Source: Alphaproteobacteria bacterium (GTDB taxonomy: Bacteria > Pseudomonadota > Alphaproteobacteria > CALKHQ01). From it: a stretch of 64,000 bases of DNA. A program made the position numbers and the translations under genes. The stretch is taken from the NCBI GenBank assembly GCA_041396705.1, contig JAWKYB010000006.1, positions 124,001 through 188,000 of the forward strand, given 5' to 3'. The notes below the pieces were generated by a model. It saw only the letters and a list, made by a program, of their open reading frames with translations. It was not told the DNA's origin and did no database searches. This document shows positions 52,412 to 61,032 of this stretch, piece after piece (position 1 is the stretch's first letter; every line of letters begins with the position of its first letter).

Positions 52412-53116
52412 TCACAGGCCGCCACGCAGCAGGGCGGCGATCCGTGCCGCGAAGCCGGGGTCGCGGACCAGCCGCAGGGCGAACTCGGGCAGCGCGCCGG
52501 GGTGGGCGGCGCGACCGGCGGCGCGGGCGAGCAGATCGGCGGTGCGGTGGGCCGGCAGGCTGCGGCCTGCCGTCGCGACGGCGGCCAGCGCCGCATGGCG
52601 GCCGTCGACCGACAGCGGCTCGCCGCCCTCGATATAGGCGACGACGCCGGCGACCACGCGCCCCTCGCCATCGCGGACCGCGCCGGTGGGCAGGGTGGCA
52701 CGGCGATAGTGCGTGCCCTCGGTGCCGTCCATCCAGGCGGCCTGCGCTTCGGTCAGCCAGGTGAGGTGGACGCCGGCGTGGCATGACGCGTCGGCGGTAA
52801 GGCGCGCGGGAACGGCGCCGTAGCGGGTGAGACGGGCGGCGTAGACCACCTCCCACCCCTCCAGCGTCACCGGCTCGACGAACAGCCGGCCGCCGCAGGG
52901 CCGGTCGGCGAACTTGCGCGCCAACTGCGACGGCGCGGCGTTGGAGCCGTAGGCCAGCACCGGCACCCGGCCGTGCCGTGCCGCGGCGGGGTCGGCGTGG
53001 TCGCGGGGCACGCCGGCCTCCAGCCAATAGGCGCGCGGATGCCGTTCATAGGGATAGTCCAGCGCGCGGCGGATCGCCGTCGCATCGTCGTCCAGCACCA
53101 CTTTGTCAGCCGGCAC
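52412..53116 (-). CDS. Gamma-glutamylcyclotransferase-like (GGCT-fold) protein
   Basis: 234 residues. The GGCT-fold phosphate-type loop is VPVLAYGSNAAPSQLARKFA, followed by LEGWEVVYAARLTRYG, RLTADASCHAGVHLTWLTEA and GVVAYIEGGEPLSVDG. N-terminal start is uncertain: GTG 53116 overlaps pyrE by 11 nt, and GTG 53101 would begin after it; neither has a good ribosome site. Function unknown; the fold transforms gamma-glutamyl amines or acts as a hydrolase. Coupled to pyrE by position. Confidence 0.7.
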   Translation of the reverse strand: MPADKVVLDDDATAIRRALDYPYERHPRAYWLEAGVPRDHADPAAARHGRVPVLAYGSNAAPSQLARKFADRPCGGRLFVEPVTLEGWEVVYAARLTRYGAVPARLTADASCHAGVHLTWLTEAQAAWMDGTEGTHYRRATLPTGAVRDGEGRVVAGVVAYIEGGEPLSVDGRHAALAAVATAGRSLPAHRTADLLARAAGRAAHPGALPEFALRLVRDPGFAARIAALLRGGL

Positions 53117-53750
53117 GGCGAACCGACCATGCGCCGGGATCGTGCAGGAAGCTGCGGATCTCGCCCATCGCGGCCGCGTCGACGCGGCCGTCGGCATGGG
53201 CCCGGCGCAGCAGCACGTCGATCGTGCACAGGCTGTGCATGACCAGATGCGCATTGCCGAAACGGTTGGCGCAATGGTCCAACGAGCGGTCGAGCACCAC
53301 CAGCGTCTGGTCGACCGCGGCCTCGTTGTCGCGCAGGATCCTGCTGAACTTCAGGCTGCTGTCGCCGGTGGTGACCAGGTCCTCGACCAGCAGCACCCGG
53401 CGGCCGGACACCGCCGCGCCCTCGATCTGGGTGCCGAGCCCATGCGCCTTGGCCTCGCCGCGCACATAGGCGAGCGGCAGGTCGAGCCGGTCGGCGATCA
53501 GGGTGGCGAACGGCACGCCGGCCGTCACCCCGCCGGCGACCACGTCGAACGGGGCCAGGGCGCGGGCGCGCGCCACCATGTGCTCGATCACGATGCCCCG
53601 GCTCTGCGGGTGGCCGAGAACCTGCCGGCAATCGATGTAGAACGGCGCCTCGAGGCCGGACACCAGGCGGAACGGCGGATTCACCCGCACCTTGAAGCAG
53701 TCGGCGGCAAGCAGGGCGCCGGCGACGGCATCCGCGGTTGCATCGTTCAT
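53106..53750 (-). CDS. pyrE: Orotate phosphoribosyltransferase
   Basis: 214 residues. PRPP-binding motif is VLLVEDLVTTGDSSLKFSRI; family stretches NPPFRLVSGLEAPFYIDCRQ and DVVAGGVTAGVPFATLIADR, then YVRGEAKAHGLGTQIEG. It transfers orotate to PRPP, giving OMP. Divergent from pyrF with 49 bp between the two ATGs, so a shared promoter region is likely. ATG 53750 gives MNDATADAVAGALL. Confidence 0.94.
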   Translation of the reverse strand: MNDATADAVAGALLAADCFKVRVNPPFRLVSGLEAPFYIDCRQVLGHPQSRGIVIEHMVARARALAPFDVVAGGVTAGVPFATLIADRLDLPLAYVRGEAKAHGLGTQIEGAAVSGRRVLLVEDLVTTGDSSLKFSRILRDNEAAVDQTLVVLDRSLDHCANRFGNAHLVMHSLCTIDVLLRRAHADGRVDAAAMGEIRSFLHDPGAWSVRRAG

Positions 53751-53799
53751 CGGCTTCGCTCCATGGTCATCCGGACGATCGGGAAGGATTCGGCGGGCG

Positions 53800-54567
53800 A
53801 TGGCAGACACCACGATACTGGCCGAGCGGCAAAGGGCGACCGACGCGGGGCGCTGCCAACTGTACTGCGCCGTCGACACCGGCGACATGGCGCGTGCCCG
53901 CGACCTGGTCGCCGCCGTCGGCCGCCACGTCGACGGCATCAAGCTCGGGCTCGAATTCTACTTCGCGCAGGGGCCGGACGGCGCCCGGGCGATCGCCGAG
54001 GCCTGCGGCCTGCCGATCTTCCTGGACCTCAAGCTGCACGACATTCCCAACACGGTCGCCGGCGGCATGCGCAGCCTGCGCGCGCTGGCCCCGCACTACG
54101 TCACGATCCACGCGGCCGGCGGGCGCGCGATGCTTCGCGCCGCCTGCGACATGGCGGCGGAGAATGCGGCCGCCACCGGCAAGCTGGCCACGCGAGTCCT
54201 GGGCGTGACCGTACTGACCAGCATCGACGACCGCGACCTCGCCGAAACCGGCATCGTCTGCGCGGCCTCGGACCAGGTCCGGCGGCTGGCGGCGCTGGCG
54301 GCGGATGCCGGCTGTCCGGGCATCGTCGCCTCGCCGCTGGAGATCGGGCTGGTCCGCGCGACCTGCGGGCCGGCGGTGGACATCGTCACCCCCGGCGTGC
54401 GGCCGCACGGCAGCGCGGTCGGCGACCAGAAGCGGCTGATGACGCCGCGCGAGGCGGCCGACGCCGGCGCGACCGCGGTCGTCGTCGGCCGGCCGATCAC
54501 CGCCGCGCCAGACCCAGCCGCGGCAGCCCGCGCGATCGCGGCGAGTCTGGCGACGCCGCCGCGTTAG
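53800..54567 (+). CDS. pyrF: Orotidine 5'-phosphate decarboxylase
   Basis: 255-residue TIM barrel, last step of UMP synthesis. Marks: LYCAVDTGDMARARDLVAAV, VDGIKLGLEFYFAQGPDG, the catalytic array FLDLKLHDIPNTVAGGMRSL (D-x-K-x-x-D) and DIVTPGVRPHGSAVGDQKRL. The 3' end overlaps pyrD tail-to-tail by 71 bp on the opposite strand. Confidence 0.96.
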   Translation: MADTTILAERQRATDAGRCQLYCAVDTGDMARARDLVAAVGRHVDGIKLGLEFYFAQGPDGARAIAEACGLPIFLDLKLHDIPNTVAGGMRSLRALAPHYVTIHAAGGRAMLRAACDMAAENAAATGKLATRVLGVTVLTSIDDRDLAETGIVCAASDQVRRLAALAADAGCPGIVASPLEIGLVRATCGPAVDIVTPGVRPHGSAVGDQKRLMTPREAADAGATAVVVGRPITAAPDPAAAARAIAASLATPPR

Positions 54568-55558
54568 AGGGCGGCGCCAGCGCCGCCAGCACCTCGTCGA
54601 CCAGCGACGGGCCGCGATAGACCCAGCCGGTCATCACCTGGACCAGGGCGGCGCCGGCGTCGAGCCGGGCCAGGGCGTCGGCGGCCGACATCACGCCGCC
54701 GCTGGCGATCAGCGTCAGCCGGCCGCCGGCCTGGGAGCGGATGCGGCGCAGCTGGGCCAGCGCGCGAGCGGTCAGCGGTGCGCCGCTGAGACCGCCGAGC
54801 CGCCCGGCGTCGGGCGAGCGCAACCCGGCCGGCCGCGCGACGGTGGTGTTGCAGACGATCAGCCCGGCGAGGCCGGCGGCGACGGCGCGGTCGACCAGCG
54901 CTGCCTCGTCCTCCGCCGTCATGTCGGGGGCCAGCTTGACGAACAAGGGCGGCCGCCGGGCGAGCCGCGCGTGCGCCGCGGCGACCGCGTCCAGCACCTG
55001 GGCCAGCCGGTCGCCGGTCTGCCAGTCGCGCAGGCCCTGGGTGTTGGGCGACGACAGGTTGACGGCGAGATAGTCGGCGACCGGGCCGAAGCGGCTCACC
55101 CCGAACGCCATGTCGGCGGCGATGTCGGTCGAGTCGCGGTTCGACCCGACGCTGACGCCGAGCCGGAGCCGCGCATCGGGGTTGGCCTCGCGCCAGTGCG
55201 ACAGCCGCCGCGCCACCGCCTCGGCGCCGTCGCCGGGCATGCCGAGGCGGTTGACGATGGCGCGGTCGGCTTTCAGGCGAAACAGCGCCGGCCCCGGATT
55301 GCCGGCCTGCGGCCGCGGGGTGACGGTGCCGATCTCGACATGGCCGAAGCCCATCCGCGCCAGCGCCGCGATCGCGACCCCGTTCTTGTCGAAGCCGGCG
55401 GCGAGGCCCAGCGGATTAGGAAAGCTGAGCCCGGCGGCGAGGGTCAGCGGGCCGCCCATCGGCCGCCGGGCAATCGGCAGGCCCAGCGCCAGCGCGCGAA
55501 CCGCCAGCCGATGCGCGAGCTTCGGCGGCAACGTCAGCGCGAGGCGATGGGCCAGCAT
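54497..55558 (-). CDS. pyrD: Dihydroorotate dehydrogenase (quinone), class 2
   Basis: 353 residues. Class 2 marks: N-terminal amphipathic helix region, AAGFDKNGVAIAALARMGFG, VGSNRDSTDIAADM, NLSSPNTQGLRDWQTGDRLA (catalytic Ser) and the FMN loop ending LVQVMTGWVYRGPSLVDEVL. It oxidises dihydroorotate with a membrane quinone. The last about 28 residues (from ALAPPSNAAASPDSP) extend past the usual end and lie opposite the end of pyrF. Confidence 0.94.
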   Translation of the reverse strand: MLAHRLALTLPPKLAHRLAVRALALGLPIARRPMGGPLTLAAGLSFPNPLGLAAGFDKNGVAIAALARMGFGHVEIGTVTPRPQAGNPGPALFRLKADRAIVNRLGMPGDGAEAVARRLSHWREANPDARLRLGVSVGSNRDSTDIAADMAFGVSRFGPVADYLAVNLSSPNTQGLRDWQTGDRLAQVLDAVAAAHARLARRPPLFVKLAPDMTAEDEAALVDRAVAAGLAGLIVCNTTVARPAGLRSPDAGRLGGLSGAPLTARALAQLRRIRSQAGGRLTLIASGGVMSAADALARLDAGAALVQVMTGWVYRGPSLVDEVLAALAPPSNAAASPDSPRSRGLPRLGLARR

Positions 55559-55565
55559 GGCGGCG

Positions 55566-56435
55566 CTATTCCGCGGCGATCGCCATGTTCTGCGCGTCGC
55601 GGTTCGGCACCAGGCCGCTCAGCTTCATCGCCCGCATCATCCGGGTCAGCCCGATGCCGCCGCCGAAGCGCGGGAAGAAATCATGGCTGAGGAAGTCGTC
55701 CAGCTCGCGCTGCACCCGCTCGCGGCCGAACTGCGCGAACAGGATGTCGGCGTACATGCCGTTGCTGATCGAATGGAACAGCTCGCGCATCTTGACCGGG
55801 TCCGACGAGCGCTCGGCCGAGCCGATGGTCTCGATGCCGTGCAGGATGACGTCGATCTTGTTGGCGGTGTCGCCCTCGGTGCGCATGTTCCAGAACGGGC
55901 TGGTGTAGATCGGGAAGTGCTCCAGGAAAAACACCGGGCCGTGGGTCTGGTCGATCCGGGTCTCGATGTCGCCGGTGATCTCCTTGACCTCGAACGCGGC
56001 GGCGGTGTCGAGATAGGTCTGGTGCACGAACGACGCCTTGGCGCCGAAGCCGAGATAGACCAGCAGGTCCTCCTCCAGCGCACGCAGCTCGTCGATGCCG
56101 CCGCGGGTCTCGAATTCGAACATCGGGAAGATCAGGTCGTGGCGGCCGGGCACCGGGTTCGGCTCGTTGCGGAAGCTGGTCGAGATGCAGAAGAAGCCGG
56201 GCGCGTCGGGGTTGGTCAGCAGTTCGTGCTCCAGCCACATCTGGCCGGTCTGCGGCAGCGGCCACAGCTGGCCGCCGTAGTTGTACGTCGCGATCGTGCG
56301 CGGATCCTCGCAAGCGGCCAGGATCGACAGCCGGCTCTGGGTGTGTACCTCGATGAAGCCGCGATTCTCGAAGAAGGCGCGCAGGCGCTTGACCGCATAG
56401 CTGTAGTCGTAGGGGTCGATCATGTTCGATGCCAT
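55566..56435 (-). CDS. Stand-alone class II aminoacyl-tRNA-synthetase-like catalytic core (AsnRS/AspRS type)
   Basis: 289 residues with only the catalytic domain of an Asp/Asn class II synthetase; the N-terminal OB-fold anticodon domain is missing. Motif 2 is STSFRNEPNPVPGRHDLIFP, motif 3 PRFGGGIGLTRMMRAMKLSG, and ATP/amino acid contacts lie in LPQTGQMWLEHELL and VILHGIETIGSAERSSDP. Start MASNMIDPYDYSY with AAGGAG upstream. Archaeal AsnRS-related asparagine synthetase has the same domain content, so amide synthesis or modification of a non-tRNA target are options; a role on tRNA is unlikely without an anticodon domain. pyrD follows 7 nt downstream. Two terminators lie in its leader. Confidence 0.85.
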   Translation of the reverse strand: MASNMIDPYDYSYAVKRLRAFFENRGFIEVHTQSRLSILAACEDPRTIATYNYGGQLWPLPQTGQMWLEHELLTNPDAPGFFCISTSFRNEPNPVPGRHDLIFPMFEFETRGGIDELRALEEDLLVYLGFGAKASFVHQTYLDTAAAFEVKEITGDIETRIDQTHGPVFFLEHFPIYTSPFWNMRTEGDTANKIDVILHGIETIGSAERSSDPVKMRELFHSISNGMYADILFAQFGRERVQRELDDFLSHDFFPRFGGGIGLTRMMRAMKLSGLVPNRDAQNMAIAAE

Positions 56436-56469
56436 GGCGCGGTGCTCCTTTTCAGGCCAGGGGGAAGAC

Positions 56470-56494
56470 AAAAAAAATGCCGCCCAACGGCGGC
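56470..56494 (-). terminator. Intrinsic terminator 35 nt before the synthetase-like ATG
   Basis: Minus strand: GCCGCC, GTTG loop, GGCGGC, A, then eight T (forward A run 56470-56477; stem 56479-56484 with 56489-56494). It lies inside the untranslated leader, so any transcript from the putative upstream promoter must pass it. Confidence 0.85.
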
Positions 56495-56583
56495 TCTGAC
56501 GGGTGACTCGGTCGAATCGGCACGACCGGGGGGACGGGACGGGTTCGCCCGCCCCACTGCAGGGCGGGCTGGCACGCGCGCTC

Positions 56584-56610
56584 AAAAAAACGCCGCCCAT
56601 TCCGGCGGCG
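56584..56610 (-). terminator. Intrinsic terminator, upstream member of the tandem pair
   Basis: Minus strand: CGCCGCC, 6-nt loop, GGCGGCG, then seven T (forward A run 56584-56590; stem 56591-56597 with 56604-56610). It resembles the terminator at 56470-56494. It may end the sensor kinase transcript or be part of a tandem attenuator. Confidence 0.85.
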
Positions 56611-56808
56611 CTGCGCGTGCGTTCGATTTCTCATGACCAGTTGGGTCATGCCCGGCCCGTTCCCGAAGGTGTTGCTGATTGGCCGGAGTGGATATGCGAT
56701 TCGGCAGACCGATTGCAACCCTAAATATGACCGAAGCGTGACGGCGACCCACCAGATGTTGGGCCAGGGCGACCGAATCCCAGGCGGCCGGAACCGGGGC
56801 AGCCGGCA

Positions 56809-58857
56809 TCATGTCGCAGGCAGCCGCACCGTGAACCGGGTGCCCCGGCCGGGCGCGCTGTCCGCCTCGACCGCAATGCCCAGCCGGGCCGCGACCTCGT
56901 CGGCGATGGCGAGACCAAGGCCCTCGCCCTGCGAGGCCTCGCCCTTGCGACCGGCCCGGCGGAATTCGGCCAGTGCGGCCGGCGCCATGCCCGGTCCGCT
57001 GTCCTCGACCACGACAAACGCGGCCTCGGCCGTGGCCCCTGCCGTGACGGAGACGTGGCCTTCGCCCGTGTACTTGACCGCGTTGGCGACCAGGTTGCTG
57101 ACCAGCCGCATCAGCGGCAGGACGGGGACCGCGACCTGCGCATCGGACCCGACAACCTTGAACGCAAGGCCCTTGGACACCGCCTCCTCGCGGAACATCT
57201 GCTCGACGGTGCCGGTGATCAGCGACAGCGGATAGGGCTCGGTCCGTTCGACCTGCGCGCCGTCCTGCGTATCGGCCGGCGCGTCGTCGGGCTCGTCCGC
57301 GTGCTCGGGAAAGGCCGCGTCCTCCGGCTCGCCGCGCGCTTCGGCCAGATAGGTGCCGGTCAGCCCCTCGAGATAGTCGAACGACTCCTTCAGGCGCGCG
57401 CGCACGGCCGAATCGCGGTCGGCCACCAGCGAATCGAGCGACAGGCGCAGCGAGGCGAGCGGCTGCCTGATGTCGTGGGTGGCCGATGCGAGCTGGCGCT
57501 GGCGCAGGGCGGCAAGACCGCGGGCGCGGGCATAGTTCTTCTCGCTCTCGAACAGCTCGCGATTGAGCGCGGCGTCGCGGCGGGCGGCGGCGACCTCGCG
57601 CTGCAGGGCGGATTGGTGGTCGCGGCGCAGCTGCAGCACGAAGCCGAGCAGGATCGCCATCGTCACCAGGCTGGTGACCAGGTAGACGATGCGGTGCGCG
57701 TTGTAGATCACGAACGGCGGTAGCGGCACGCCGGCGATGAACATGCCGACGAGGGTGGCGGCGGCGACGGCGACCGCCAGCACGCCGACGAGGCCGGCGG
57801 TGCCGAGCCCGCCGGTCGGCCGGCGCAGCAGCGGCAGCAGGGCGACGACCTGGGCGAACATCATCACCACCCAGAGCATGTAGCCGACCACCACCAGCAC
57901 CCCGGGCTCGACGACCGGGATCAGCGCGTTGACCGCAATGCTGACGGCGGCGAGGCCACGGGTCGCCAGACGGAAGCGCGGGCTCGGCGCCTCGCTGTCG
58001 CGCTGCGCCGCCGCGACCAGGAAGCCGACCGCGCAGACCAGATACCAGAGCACCAGCGAGGCGATAGCGTTCCACTGCGGCCAGGACGGCCAGAGGAACT
58101 GAAAAGTCAGGCCGTCGATCTGGGCGTTGAGCAGGGTGCCGAACGCGAACAGGACGGCGTAGTACAACCCGGTCCACGCCCGCACCGCATAGCTGAACAC
58201 GGCGAAGAACAGGATGCTGCCCAGGCTGAAGACATAGAACGCGGTGCTGAACACCGCGTCGCGCTCCAGCATCGACCGCAGGCTGGCCTCGGACTCCAGG
58301 CTGAACGGCAGCACGGCCGCGCCGCCGGCGGTGAAGCGGATCGCCAGGACCGCAGGCTCGCCCGGCTGCAGCGTGAACGGCCCGCTGATCATCGAGCGGT
58401 GCGGCACCGGCCGGCGGTCGAACGGCTCGTGCACGCTGGTATCGAGCGTCGCGGTCAGGCTGCCGTCGGCGTGCCGGACCCAGACGGCGACGGCGGGAAA
58501 GAACGGGGCGAACAGCGCCGCATGCCAGGTCCCGGGCGCGTCGCCGGCATTGTCCAGCCGCACGAACAGCCAGAAGGTGCTGAAAACGTTGCCGAAGTCG
58601 ACCGTGTCGCCCGGAACCGGCGCAGCCGAGCCGGCATCGAAGGCGGCCAAGGCCTGTTCGAGCGTGAGGCGTCCGTCACGGTCCTCGATATAGGCGATCG
58701 CGCGCCCGGGCAGATCGGCGGGCCGGCCGACCTCCAGGTCGACGGCGCGCCCCTGCCCCGCGCCGCCCACGGTCGCCAGCAAGATGGCGAACACAAAGGC
58801 GGCCAGGGCTCGCCAGCGGCGCGGACCTGCACGGGACCGGGCAGCGACCCGGCTCAT
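56809..58857 (-). CDS. 7TM (DISM-type) sensor histidine kinase
   Basis: 682 residues. Signal and a periplasmic 7TMR-DISM extracellular domain (FSTFWLFVRLDNAG; VWVRHADGSL) to about 180, then seven hydrophobic segments (about 195-400; for example SLGSILFFAVFSYAVRAWTG), a coiled coil, and a kinase core with His461 in LASATHDIRQPLASLRLSLD. The H-box has Asp-Ile-Arg-Gln-Pro after His. ATPase: SNLVANAVKYTGEG, VEDSGPGMAP, SQGEGLGLAIADEV. ATG 58857 with GGAGG. Tandem paralogue of the next gene; partner of the regulator at 61033 is likely. Confidence 0.88.
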   Translation of the reverse strand: MSRVAARSRAGPRRWRALAAFVFAILLATVGGAGQGRAVDLEVGRPADLPGRAIAYIEDRDGRLTLEQALAAFDAGSAAPVPGDTVDFGNVFSTFWLFVRLDNAGDAPGTWHAALFAPFFPAVAVWVRHADGSLTATLDTSVHEPFDRRPVPHRSMISGPFTLQPGEPAVLAIRFTAGGAAVLPFSLESEASLRSMLERDAVFSTAFYVFSLGSILFFAVFSYAVRAWTGLYYAVLFAFGTLLNAQIDGLTFQFLWPSWPQWNAIASLVLWYLVCAVGFLVAAAQRDSEAPSPRFRLATRGLAAVSIAVNALIPVVEPGVLVVVGYMLWVVMMFAQVVALLPLLRRPTGGLGTAGLVGVLAVAVAAATLVGMFIAGVPLPPFVIYNAHRIVYLVTSLVTMAILLGFVLQLRRDHQSALQREVAAARRDAALNRELFESEKNYARARGLAALRQRQLASATHDIRQPLASLRLSLDSLVADRDSAVRARLKESFDYLEGLTGTYLAEARGEPEDAAFPEHADEPDDAPADTQDGAQVERTEPYPLSLITGTVEQMFREEAVSKGLAFKVVGSDAQVAVPVLPLMRLVSNLVANAVKYTGEGHVSVTAGATAEAAFVVVEDSGPGMAPAALAEFRRAGRKGEASQGEGLGLAIADEVAARLGIAVEADSAPGRGTRFTVRLPAT

Positions 58858-58907
58858 CTTCCGCCTCCCGAAGCGCGTCCCCGCGCGCGTCACGGACGCC
58901 AGACCCG

Positions 58908-60982
58908 TCAAGGCGCAGGTTCTGCCATGCCGGTCTGCTCCACCGGCCTGCGGGCCGAACCGCCGGACCCGGATCCCCGGCTTGCGATCGCGATCCGGAA
59001 GCGCGTGCCCTGGCCCGGGGCGCTCTCGACCGCCAGCGCCAGGCCGAGCTTGGCAGCGATGTCGTCGGCGATGGCCATGCCGAGGCCTTCGCCCTGCGAC
59101 GCCGCGCCCTTGCGGCCAGCCTGGCGGAACTCGGCCAGCGCGGCGGGCGACATGCCCGGCCCGGTATCCTCCACCGTGATGAACGGGCCATCGCCGTCGG
59201 CCCCGGCCAGCACCGCGACCCGGCCGGCGACCGTGTACTTCACCGCATTCGACACCAGGTTGCTGACCAGCCGCATCAGCGGCAGCACCGGCACCGTCAC
59301 CTCGACATCGTTGCCGCCGACCTCGAAGGCGAGCCCCTTCGATACCGCCTCCTCACGGAACATCTGGTCGACGGTGCCGGTAACCAGCGACAGCGGATAG
59401 GGCTCTGCCCTCTCGGCCGCTGCGACCTCCTCGTCGGCGTCGCCGCCATCCGCCGCGGTGTCGGCCTGGCCGGCCTCGCTGCGCGCCTCGGCCAGGTAGG
59501 TGCCGGTCAGGCCCTCCAGATAGTCGAAGGCCTCCTTCAGCCGGTCGCGCACCGCCGCGTCGCCGGTGGCGGCCAGCGCATCCATCGACAGGCGCAACGA
59601 GGCCAGCGGCTGCTTGATGTCATGGGTGGCGGTAGCGAGCTGGCGCTGGCGCAGCGCCGCCAGCTCGCGGGCGCGGGCATAGTTCTTCTCGCTTTCGAAC
59701 AACTCGCGGTTCAGCTCGGCGTCGCGCCGCGCCGCATCCACCTCGCGCTCCAGCGCCCGCTCGTGGTCGCGGCGCAGCTGCAGCACCGAGCCGTGCAGGG
59801 TCATCATCGTCGTCACCGCGATCAGCAGAAAGGCGATCCGGTGGATGTTGCCGAGCAGCAGGGCCGGGATCTCCACCCCGGCCAGGAACAGCGCGATCAG
59901 CACCAGGATCGTGCCGCCGGTGAGGCCGGCACCGATCGTGCTGGTCAGGCCGAGCCCGCCGCGCGCCCTGACCAGCGGCACGCCGGCCAGCACGTGGGCG
60001 CCGATCATCGCCACCAGCAGCAGATAGGCCGCGATCATCAGCCAGCCCAGTCCGGCGAACGGCACCGGCACGATCAGCGCCAGGCTGCCGAGGGCAAAGC
60101 CATTCATCGCCCGGCGGAACCGCGGGCTGGCGACCGCGACGGCACGCTGCACGCCGGCGACGTAGAAGCCGAGCGCGCAGACCGCCAGCAGCAGAGGCAA
60201 TGCGGCATAGCCGTTCCATATCGGCCAGTCGGGCCACAGGAACTGGAAGGCCAGCCCGTCGATCTGCGCCAGCAGCAGCAGGCCGAGGGCGAACAGGGCC
60301 GCATAGAGCAGGCCCGCCCGCGACCGCGTGGCGATGCTGGCGAAAGAGAAGAACAGGATCGAGGCCAGGCTGAAGGCATAGAACAGACCGGACAGCCAGG
60401 CATCCTCCACCATGAACGCCCGCAGCCCGGTCTCGGACTCGATGCTGAACGGCAGGCTGCTGCCGCCGCCGGCGGTGTAGGACAGCACCAGGTCGCCACG
60501 GCCATGCGCGGGCAGTTCGAAGGCCTCGCCGATCAGGAAGCGATGCGGCACCGGCCGTGCGGCAAAGGGCGCGCGGCCGTCGCTTTGCAGCAGGACCGTG
60601 TCGCCCCGGTCGGTGCGCAGATGCACCGTGAGGTCGGGCACGAACGGGGCGCGCGTCGCCACATGCCAGCGGCCGGCGCGCTCGCCCGGTTGGCGACCGC
60701 GACGAACAGCCAGAAGCTGTCGAACGCGTGCCCGAACTCGGCCGACTGGCGGCCCAGCGGCTGGGCCGCGCCGGCATCGTAGGCGGCCAGCGCCTGCGCC
60801 AGGTCGAGCGTACCGTCGGGATCGCGGATGTAGCTGATCTCGACGCCGGCGACCGCGGCGCTCTCGCCGGCCAGCAGGTCGAGCGCCGGCGCCGCGGTAA
60901 CCGCCGCTAGCACCGCGAGCACCGCCGCCGTCAGACCGGCCAGGGCGCGCCAGGGTCGCGCCGGCATGCGGAAATGCCTCAT
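58908..60982 (-). pseudogene. 7TM (DISM-type) sensor histidine kinase, single-base frameshift
   Basis: Paralogue of the preceding kinase with the same order of domains, about 690 residues when repaired. The first part (MRHFRMPARPWRALAGLTAA to FDSFWLFVAVANRASAPA) is in one frame and the rest (GRWHVATRAPFVPDLTVHLR onward) in another; the switch lies near 60670-60685. Alignment to the paralogue's NAGDAPGTWHAALFAPFFP places one missing base. His box ATATHDIKQPLASLRLSMDA and ATPase motifs LVSNAVKYTVAG and SQGEGLGMAIADDI are intact, so either function was lost recently or the shift is a sequencing error. Confidence 0.8.
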
Positions 60983-61032
60983 AATGGCCCCCGTGAACCG
61001 GCCCCGCCCGGCCGAATCAGTTCGAGGTCCGT

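Larger units (their letters stand above)
56436..56808 (-). other. Leader/intergenic region before the synthetase-like gene
   Basis: 373 bp between the sensor kinase stop and the synthetase-like ATG, with no convincing gene. It contains two intrinsic terminators in the minus direction, a strong GCCCGCCC hairpin between them (forward about 56547-56571), a possible promoter (TTGCAA at 56713-56718 and CATATC at 56691-56696 on forward coordinates, 16-bp spacing) and the ribosome site for 56435. This layout allows transcription attenuation. Confidence 0.5.
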
